Shown piece after piece: positions 9,565 to 17,830 of a DNA stretch of 23,768 nucleotides (its first letter is position 1; every line of letters begins with the position of its first letter). Both the position numbers and the translations under genes were made by a program. The DNA is from Auxenochlorella pyrenoidosa. Lineage: Eukaryota; Chlorophyta; Trebouxiophyceae; Chlorellales; Chlorellaceae. The notes under the pieces are model-generated. The model was given only the letters and a program-made list of their open reading frames with translations, was not told the origin of the DNA and ran no database searches. Location: contig KQ482017.1 in the NCBI GenBank assembly GCA_001430745.1, positions 354,123-377,890 on the forward strand, in the 5' to 3' direction.

Positions 9565-12500
9565 ATGCCAGCTCTAAGCCTGGCCGCCACGCCGCGCCCT
9601 GGGCTTAGCGGCCTGGCCCGGCCGGCTCCCAGGCAGCGACAGCCTTTTTGGGCGCGAATTAGGCGACATGGATCGCTCAGAATTGCGGCACAGCAGTTTG
9701 CGGTGAGCGGCTCCGCCGAAGCTGCTGCGGGCACGGTGGCACTGCTGGCTGGGAGCGCTTGCAGAAAGTCGATCATCGCTAATTGGCAACTGGGTATCAT
9801 GCACTAGCAGAGAAAGGCAGCGGGAGGCGTGCCGGCGGGGAGCTGGCTGCCGGGTGGTCGCCGGCGGCGCCGGCGGCCCGCCCCGCTGCAAGGTGTCTGG
9901 ACAGCATGACGGCAGCAAGCATGATTGATTAAGGGCAGTACCTGCAGAATGCTTCCAGTGTCCGGCATCAATCAACTGCGTCACATGTAGCGCGCGCCCG
10001 CTTCTTGCCCCTCAACCCGGCCCCCTCACCCTGCTTCTCATGCCCTGCCGCAGAGCCCATATGCAGCAGAGGCGGCAGAGGCGGAGCGGAAGGCTGCCGC
10101 ATGGGCAGCTTTTGAGGAGGCCAAGGAGCTGCAGCAGCGGCTGTACGAGGTGCGCAGGCACAGCCTCGGCACCCGCAGGGCATCTCTCCAGCGCAGCACG
10201 GCACTGGGAACCCAGAAGTGCAAACGCTGCCACACAGTGCAGCCAGTCACGCCCTCGGCTGCGGGCATGCACCCCGTGCCCAACCAACCATCCCTGCCTG
10301 CTTGTTCGCTTTCCTTGCCCTCCCGACAGGTCAACAAGTCTCTGGCGGCGGAGCGGGAGGCGAAGAAGAGCGCCGAGATGGAGCGCGCCCTGGTGCAGAT
10401 CGAACTGGAGGCCAAGCAGCGGCGGCTGACCGAGGTGGCTGCAGCTGCGCAGGCAAGAACGGGGGCCCAGAGTTGCAGAAGTGCACATATCTGCCTGCAC
10501 GGCTGGCCGACAGCCCTTCATGGGTTCTGGCTCTCTCTGGAGCGCAGCCGCCCAGCCCGGTACCCTGCTGAGCGCGCGCATGGGCCCTGCTGCGCGCCGG
10601 TTGTTTCTCACGGAGTAAGCCTTTCATGAACTCTAAAACAACGCGACCTTTGTCCGCAGAAGCAAGCCGAGGAGGCGATGTCGCAGCTGGCGGAGGCCAA
10701 CTCCAAGTACAAGGATGTGCTGGAGCAGCTGGCGGCGGCCCGCCAGGCGGGGGTGAAGACCGAGGAGGTGAGTCATCCACCAGTCGGGGCACTGCAGCAG
10801 GCCAGGGCATGGTAAAGACAGAGGAGGTGAGGCAGGCCGCCAGGCGGGGGTGAAGTCCGAGGAGGTGCGGCGGCCCAGCTCGCCGGGGCATGCAGCAGGC
10901 CAGGGCATGCAGCCAGCCAGGGCAACCGCCTTGCCGTGCACTGCCTTGGCAGCAACGTACCCAGCGGTCACCCGCGGGTGTGTGCAGCACAGTGCTGGGA
11001 CAAGGCATCTGCTGCGGGTGTTGAGCCAGCCCGCAGCAGACGGTGGAAGAGGAAACAGCGCCAGGGCACCCGAGCCGGCCGCGGCCTGCTGCCCTGCCCT
11101 GCTGGCTCCGTGATTTTAAACGCAATTGATTGATTGATTGATTGATTGATTCACTGATTGATTGCCGTGCCGCAGGAGGAGCGCGCCGCCGCGGCCGCCG
11201 CCGCCGAGGAGCTGCGCGCCGAGGTGCAGCGCGAGGCCGACGAGGCCGCCGCCGCCAAGATCTCCGAGGCCAACGCGCGCTACCAAGACGTGCTGGCCCA
11301 GCTCAAGGCGGAGCGGCAGCGCATCGCCAGCCTGCAGGCGGAGCTGCAGGCGGAGCGCACCCACGGCGTGACGCTCGAGGTGCGCCGTGGCAGCAAGGGC
11401 TGGCCAGGGCTGCCGCGTGCCAGGCTGTGCGGGGCGGCTGTGTGCTGCATACGCGCTGCCGTGCTGGCAGGCCAGCGTGCAAGCCTGCCACGCAGCACCG
11501 CCCACACCCCATAACATCCTTGGAGGGGACTTGCAGCAGCGGCCGGCCCCCCATCTCCCATCGCCTCCCCAAGCGACCCCGGCGTCGGCCTCCACCCATC
11601 AAGGTGTGGGCGGTACACCGCTGGCTGCGCACAGGCAGGAGCCCACCTGGTTGCCTTTGCCCCCCCCCCCCGCCCCCCCCCTTTTCTCCGTGCTGCAGGA
11701 GCAGGCGGACGATGCGGCGGAGCAGTGGGAGGAGGCCAACGCGCGCTACAAGAGCGTGCTGGGGCAGCTGCAGGAGGAGCGGTCGCGGTCGGCGGGGCTG
11801 GAGGCCCGCGCCGCCGAGGCGGCTGCCCAGCTGTCCCTGGCCAACTCCAAGTACCAAGATGTGCTGGCCCAGCTCAAGGCGGAGCGGGCGGCCAGCGCCG
11901 CACTTGAGGTGCGGCCGGGGGCGAGAGTGGGGGTGGGCTGGGGTGGGGTATTGGTGGTGGTGGTGGGTGGCGGGTGGGTGGGCGTGTCGCTGTGGGCCCC
12001 AGGGGGACCGTGGAGAGTGCCGGCTGGCTGTGCTCGCCGGGGAGCCAGTCCCCAAGTCCATGCCGCTGCCCGGCTTGTGTGCCAAGTCGTCCTCCTCAAA
12101 CCCTTCCAACGAGCCCCGCAGGCCAAGGCCAACGAGGCCGCGGCCCAGCTGGAGGAGGCCAACGCGCGGTGGCAGGCTGCGCTACAGCAGATGGAGGCAC
12201 TCCGCACAGGTGGCAGCGCTACCAACGCCGCCCCCGCCTCCGACGCCGGCGCTGGCCAGAAGCAGGAGGAGGGGGCACAGGCGGCGGCGCGCAAGGCGCT
12301 GACTCCAGAGGAGGAGGAGGAGCAGGAGGCGGCTGCGGCGGCCGCCATGGCCGAGGCTGCCAATGCCATGTCGCTCTACCAGGCCGCCCTGGAGCAGCTG
12401 GAGGCTGAGCGCGCCAGGAGCGCCTCGCTGGAGGTGAGGGCGGGGCAGATGTGTCGCCGGGTTTGCCGTTGTGTGCACTGGCATGCGTCTGCCTCTGCAC

Positions 12501-15500
12501 GGCTGCGTCGCTCGCTGCGCACGCCTCCCGCCCCGCCTCGCCCCGCCCTGCCAGGCGTCCCACTGCTGTCTGTTCAGCACGCCTCAGCCGTGCCCTGCTT
12601 CTTGTTTTGCCTGCCGACATGGCTGCATTCTGAATCATCTTGCATCCACAATCACCTTGGCAGGCCCAGGCCGCCGAGGCTGCCGCCCAGCTGGAGGGCC
12701 TCAGCGCCCGCTTCCGGGAGGCCACCCAGAGCCTGCAGGAGGAGCGGAAGCGCATCGCGGAGCTGCAGGTGGGGCCCCGGACCTTGCTGCTCGCTGTGCG
12801 CCGCTCGCTATCCCCCTGCTCTGAAGCACCTGGTCCTCCAGCCTCTGCCCAGCTGGGGCGCGCCCGCCTGCCCGCCCTGCGCCGCTGCAGTACAGCATCC
12901 GCTCCGTCATGCTTCAGCATCCGCTCCTTCATGCTTCTACCTGCCACCCCTGCGCAGCAGCCTCGCCCCTCTCCCACCTGCTGCCCTCAGCTCCCGTACT
13001 GCTCCTGCTCCCTGTGCCCCTGCCCCCGCAGTCCAAGGCCGACGCCGCGGCCTCCGAGCTGGCCAATGCCAACACCATGTACCAGGCCGCCCTGGAGCAG
13101 CTGAACGTGGAGCGCAGCCGGGCGGCCGACCTCGAGGTGCGCGGCCCTCCCTGCTGCCACCCTACCACAACCCGTCCACACCCCGTGCCTGTTGTCAAAC
13201 AGATGCATGGCTAGTCGGACCAGGCTGGCACCAATGCCCCGCCCCTGCATCAAGCATGCTTGCTTGCTAGTTTGGGCTTCAAGTCTGTCCAACCGCGCCG
13301 GAACTTGCGACGCACACCCCGCACAGCCGCCCACCGCCCGCGGCCCCCCTCCCCCACGCTGCGCGCGCTGTGCCCTGCAGAAGCAGGCCGCTGAGGTGGC
13401 GGAGCAGCGCGCCCAGGTGGACACACTGTACCAGCAGGCGCTGCTGCAGCTGGCAGAGGAGCGGCGCAGGGCCGAGAGCCTGAGGAACGCCGCCGGCTCC
13501 GAGGTGGGCGGGGCGGGGGGCGTGCGCGCTGCTCTCGCGTGGGTGTGGGAGGCACAGAGTTTGGTGCTGTTGGCGTCTGCGGGCCGAGAGCCTGAGGAGC
13601 GCCGCCGGCTCGGAGGTGGGCACCTGGGGGGGCGTGCGCACTGCCTTTCTGTTGTTGTGGGAGGCACAGAGTTTGCTGCTGCTGTCGGCATCTGCCGGAC
13701 ACAGAGCCGCCGCTCGCGCCCCAGAGACTCGACGCCAGGCGCCCGGACCGACATGCGCACCCGCCCCTGCTGCCTGCCTGCCTCTGTGCAGGGCGACGAG
13801 CAGGCCAAGGCTGAGCTGGAGGCGCGGCTGGCTGCCGAGCGCCAGGCGGCTGCCGAGCTGGAGGTGGGTGGGGCACGCGTGAATGGTGTTGAAATGCAAG
13901 CCGCGCGGCAGCTTGTTCATGCGGTGCATCGGAAGTGGCTCAGCGTGGCTTCAAGTAACCATGCTTTCGTGCGCCCCCCCACCCCCCACCCACACCCACA
14001 CACACCACCCCACCCTGCGCGCCCCCCTGCAGCGCCAGGCCGCCGAGGCCATGTCTCAGCTGGCCGAGGCCTCTGCCCAGGCCCAGGCCATGATGGAGCA
14101 GCTGGCGGCAGAGCGCGAGCGCAGCGCCCTGCTCGAGGTGGGTGCTGCATGGCCAGCCACGCACTGCCTGCGACCGCTTCCGGCCAGGCAGCGCCCGCAG
14201 CCGCACCTCGCCACGCGGCGCCCGCCGGGCCGGCCATGCAGCAGCCGCTGGGGCGGCACGCTCGTGAAACATGCCCGGCCTTTCGCCCTGCCGCTTTCGC
14301 AGCTCTGGCGCGCTGCCGCCTCCCCTGCCCTTCATGCCTGCCCTGCACACCGTCCTTGGCGTTTGCACCGCAGGAAGAGCTCGTGCACACGCAGCACGAC
14401 CTGGCTGTGAGCGCGGAGGAGGTGCTGCACCTGCAGCACGAGCTGGTCAACACCAAGGACACCGGTGGGTGTGGCTGCCTAGGTGCAGGGAGTGACGCAT
14501 GTTGTTCACAAGCCATGCCGCGTATGGGTGTGCCTGCCCAGGTGCAGGGCGTCGGCATGTTCACAGGGCATGCCACGCGTGGGCCCCACGGACATGCCAG
14601 CAGCCGCAGCAGCTCCAACCGGCAGTTGCCTGCTCAGCGTCGTGAGGCGTGGTTGTGATGCTGGCCAGGCGCGGCGCTTGCCGGAGGTGGGGGCACCCAT
14701 GTGCCACGCCTTGCAGGGGGTGTGTGCAGCCCTGAACGCAGCAAGTCTGGCTGCACGCCGCACGCCGCGGCACCTCAACCACCCTGCCCCGTTCCCCCCT
14801 CTTCCCTTGTCCTCCCCGCTGCAGTCAAGGCGCTGTACGCCGACGTGGGCACGATCAAGAAGAAGTTGCTGGCCGAGGCCGAAAAGGCCAAGCAGGCGGC
14901 GCAGCAGGAGGCGGCGCAGGCGGCGGCGGCGCAGCAGGCGGCCGCACAGCAGCTGGCGGAGCAGCCGGCGCACCTTGCGCTGCTGGATGGTGAGGGGAGG
15001 GTCCAGAGCTTGCTGCACCCGCAGCAGTTTCCTCCCTGCTGCCCTCTTTGCTTCTGGCCGTGACATGCCAGCCATGGGGGCAAGCCTTGCGGTTGTGGCT
15101 TCCCAGCGCGGCGCATGTGTCCCTCGGCATCCCTGCAAGTCGCCACCCCTGCACTGGCTGGCTCGACGGGTGGCCGAATCACACAACCCGCCTGTCCTGA
15201 CACCCTTCCTCACACGTGCCCTCCCCGTGCCTCTCTCCTTCTGCTGCAGCTGCTGCATCAGCCGCGGCTGAGGGCATGGCCGCAGAGCTGGAGGAGCTGC
15301 TGGCTGCTGCCCACGACGAGCTGCTCAGCGGTGAGTGCCTGGTGCAAGGCCCCACGGAAGCCGGCCTGCAACCATGTTCTGGCCCCCTCCAAGGCTCTGA
15401 GGAGGTCCCGTCCCTCTGGCATGGCTCTTTGGTCTCGGCTCGGCCTGGCATTGCCACCTGAGCAGGCTGCTCGCTGCCCGGGACGCCTGCCGAAAGAATC

Positions 15501-16509
15501 CTGGGCCCTGCCCTTCCCTTCACGCCAGCCTGCTCGATGCCTGGCCTTCCGCACCTCTGCTACAAAGCCACCTCTCACTGACGCGCGCCCGCACCCACCT
15601 CTGCTTGGACGCAACCGCCTGCAGTGGCCGAGGCCGAGGCCGCGGCGCTAGCGGCGGCCCAGGAGCAGCTGTCTGTGCTGCAGGCGCGGCACGCGGAGCT
15701 GCAGGCGCAGTATGCCGCGACCAAGCAGCAGGCGGAGGAGCGCGACGCCCAGCTGGCGGCGCTGCAGGCGCAGCTGGCGGCGGCGCAGTCGGCCGCTGAG
15801 GCGCAGCGCAGCGAGGGGGCCTCGTCCTGGGCGGCCTGGAAGCGGTCGGGCTCCGAGGTGGCAGAGCTGCGCGGCAAGCTCACAGAGGCCCTGAGGCTGG
15901 CAGAGGAGGAGCGGGACGCGCGGCAGGCGCTGGAGTCGCAGCGCGCTGAGCTGGAGTCTCAGCGTGCCGCGCTGGAGCGCCAGCTGGCAGACTCCCGCGC
16001 CGAGGCCGCCGCCTCGGTGCCCAAGCCCATCGCTGCGCTGGCCAAGGCGCTGGGCGTGGCCATGCCGCAGGCGCCCAGCCGGGTGGTGCCCGCCGGCGCG
16101 GGCGGCGCGCAGGGCAACGCTGTGCCTGCTGTGCTGGCCAGCATGGACGCCGGCGACGATGGCTACAGCAGCTCTGAGGAGGGGACTGGTGCAGATGGGC
16201 CCCGTGGTGAGTGCGCGCCAGCGGGCCTGCCAGGGCAGTTGCTTGCCGCCGCGCACTGCACCCCCCCGGCGTGCTTGCAAAAACCCGGCCCTCGGCCTTG
16301 CTGGGCCGCACGCAGCCCTGTTTCAGAGCCTCCAGACTAGCAGCCTGCTCTTCTGGTCCACAGCAAGACCGACCGCCCGCTCCCCTGTTGCGCGCTCACG
16401 TGCAGGTTCCAAGGGCTTTGGCTCGCGGCCCGCCCGCACCGTTGCGCGCCCCAAGAAGGCGGCCAAGGAGACTGCCAAGGCGCGCAGCCTGCCCGAGGGC
16501 TCCTCCTGA
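9565..16509 (+). CDS. Putative plastid-targeted long coiled-coil protein built from 35-residue exon modules
   Basis: Seventeen exons: 9565-9702, 10054-10149, 10330-10434, 10660-10767, 11176-11379, 11699-11908, 12122-12433, 12664-12768, 13032-13136, 13381-13503, 13792-13863, 14033-14137, 14374-14464, 14825-14989, 15250-15330, 15625-16206, 16406-16509. The first twelve junctions are phase 0 and the last four phase 1; the product is 901 residues. Residues 1-46 lack acidic residues and are rich in Ala, Arg, Ser and Pro, like a chloroplast transit peptide. Residues about 47-561 are Ala/Glu/Gln heptads in units resembling EANARYQDVLAQLKAERQR, usually ending Leu-Glu at the donor. Residues 562-800 are further coiled coil; an acidic patch (DDGYSSSEEGTG) and a Lys/Arg-rich tail follow. 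I see no catalytic motif. A structural or scaffold role is inferred from shape only, and the plastid location is a prediction. Exon 3 could end at 10452 with a GC donor, but the 35-residue module length favours 10434. Confidence 0.8.
10741..10867 (+). repeat. Duplicated exon end and splice donor in coiled-coil intron 4
   Basis: The last 27 nt of exon 4 plus the first bases of its donor (10741-10770) recur at 10838-10867 with a single mismatch, 97 bp away. A degenerate piece lies between them (GGTAAAGACAGAGGAGGTGA, 10811-10830). The flanks are also copied (CTGCAGCAGGCCAGGGCATG at about 10792 and a near-copy at about 10890). The intron therefore holds three GAGGAGGTG donor-like sites. Using the distal one would add 97 nt and meet an in-frame TAA. 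Confidence 0.85.
11124..11164 (+). repeat. (TGAT)n tetranucleotide repeat before an acceptor
   Basis: About ten TGAT/ATTG units, interrupted once by CAC, sit immediately upstream of the CCGCAG acceptor of coiled-coil exon 5, where a pyrimidine tract would be expected. Each unit contains TGAT, which resembles a branch point. Confidence 0.9.
13471..13694 (+). repeat. 112-bp tandem duplication carrying an exon end and its donor
   Basis: The sequence from GCCGAGAGCCTGAGG at 13471 (last 33 nt of exon 10, the donor and about 79 nt of intron) is repeated from 13583 with moderate divergence. Both copies keep GAG|GTGGGC (donors at 13504 and 13616) and share GTGGGAGGCACAGAGTTTG downstream. A weak third start (TCTGCCGGACACAGAGCCG) follows at about 13691. 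The 112-nt shift is not a multiple of three. Confidence 0.85.
14467..14584 (+). repeat. 59-bp tandem duplication at a splice donor
   Basis: The start of coiled-coil intron 13 (GGGTGTGGCTGCCTAGGTGC at 14467) is repeated at 14526 with substitutions; the two copies share GGTGCAGGG, TTCACA and GCATGCC-like blocks. The unit begins within the donor itself. The second copy carries GTATGG rather than the original GTGGGT. Confidence 0.65.
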
Positions 16510-16522
16510 GCCCCCGGGCTGT

Positions 16523-16608
16523 GTGAGCCCCCCCGCGAGCTGCATGCATGCGAAGGCTCCCTCCCGTGAGCCCCCCCTGCAAGCTGCATGCATGGGAAGG
16601 CTCCCTCC
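16523..16608 (+). repeat. 43-bp tandem duplication in the 3' UTR of the coiled-coil gene
   Basis: Two near-identical 43-bp copies (16523-16565 and 16566-16608) start GTGAGCCCCCC and share GCTGCATGCATG and GAAGGCTCCCTCCC. They begin 13 nt after the stop codon. Confidence 0.85.
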
Positions 16609-16609
16609 C

Positions 16610-17830
16610 CTGGTCTCCCCTTCAGTATGTCCAGTGCATCTAGCTGGCCAGCTTTGACACCCGCGGCATGAGCCCTGGCCCCCCACCTTTGCACCCTCCC
16701 CCAACACATGCCTCTGCCCGTGGGGTGTCTGCCAGCCTCCAATGCCCCGCCGCAGCGGTCCCAGCCAGCTGCACTTGAACCGCTACCTACCCCCTCCCCC
16801 TAGAAATACTTAGCATTCCCTTTTCCTTCTCTCCTGCTGCTGTCGTGCTCTCAGGACTCGCGCGGTCTCCTAAGCTTTCCTTTCATGACTGTATCAGATC
16901 AGATCACATCCCGCCCCCCTCGATCCACCCCATTCCCCCGTGCAATAATATTTCGTCGCAGCTCTGATCTCCGCTTCCGGCACTCCTCTGCCTTTCATCA
17001 TTTCGTGCTTTCGTGCTGCATCTAGGGTTCTTGTGCTGGCCCCTCGTACTGACGGGCCTCCACGCCGCCTGCCCATCCCAGCCCCCCGCCGCCAACACCC
17101 CTCCACAGCTTCCAACGCTTTCAAGTGGGCGGCAGGCCACCCGGCTCCCATTCTGTATCTTCGGTCGCTGAGCTGACAACGCAGCGATTCCACTGCTTGC
17201 TGAGCTCGGCAAATTTTGTGTCACCCCCATGATCCCCACCCTCAGATGGGCAGCCCCTCGCGTGCCCTGCGTACATTTTGCATCGGAACAAGCCGAGCAT
17301 GGCCAGGACACCCGCATCTCACCGCGCCACTGCCCGCCTGGACTCTCACCATTTTACCCAGCCAATTCGTCTTCTTTTCCGACCTCCACCCCCTGCACAG
17401 TGTGTACGATATTTCCCTTCACGTGCAAATTTTCCGCTCCTGTGACACGCATTCCACAAACCACCATAGCATGGCACAGGTTGATGGTGATCCCTGCGTA
17501 CCGTTGGCATGTGAAGACCAGCAGTGATGGCCCTTGCATGTGATTGTACATGGGCGTGCAGCAACACGGACCGGCAGCGCGCTGCAGCAGTGCCGCAGCA
17601 GTTCGCGGACAGCAGCATGGACATGCATTGCTGCGGCTGTCCCAGCGACAGTTTATATCTTGGACAATCGGCTTTTCCCAGAAGCTAGCTTTATCCTTGC
17701 GTGCTCTTGCAGAAAAGTTTTGCAGCCGTGAAGCGCTCTGAGCACCGTTTTCCTTCACCCCTGCTGACAGCCACGCTCATTATTGGTCAGGAGGTTGGAT
17801 CCAAAGCCTGGGCGACAGCCCTGGGCGAGG
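16610..17830. other. Intergenic region: 3' flank of the coiled-coil gene and promoter of the SKP1-like gene
   Basis: No exon is supported on either strand. The sequence is pyrimidine-rich to about 17200 and less GC-rich afterwards. I found no exact TGTAA for the upstream gene. A TATA-like GTTTATATCT at 17651-17660 lies about 175 bp before the ATG of the SKP1-like gene and could be a core promoter, but it is isolated evidence. Confidence 0.45.

Noticed and set aside
9228..9800. 190-codon minus-strand open frame overlapping the first coiled-coil exon
   Set aside because: It looks partly protein-like, but has no splice or family support, while the plus-strand exon has a bounded frame, an ATG, a GTGAGC donor in phase and a transit-like composition. 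Not fully excluded.
10435..10452. GC donor CAG|GCAAGA as the end of coiled-coil exon 3
   Set aside because: Phase 0 like the GT choice, but it would give a 41-residue exon; the GAG|GTGGCT donor gives exactly 35 residues, matching the sister modules.
11387..13270. Open frame of 627 codons on the plus strand
   Set aside because: It reads through several clear introns (GAG|GTG donors, CAG acceptors). The coiled-coil parts inside it are real exons, but the segments between are low-quality intron translation.
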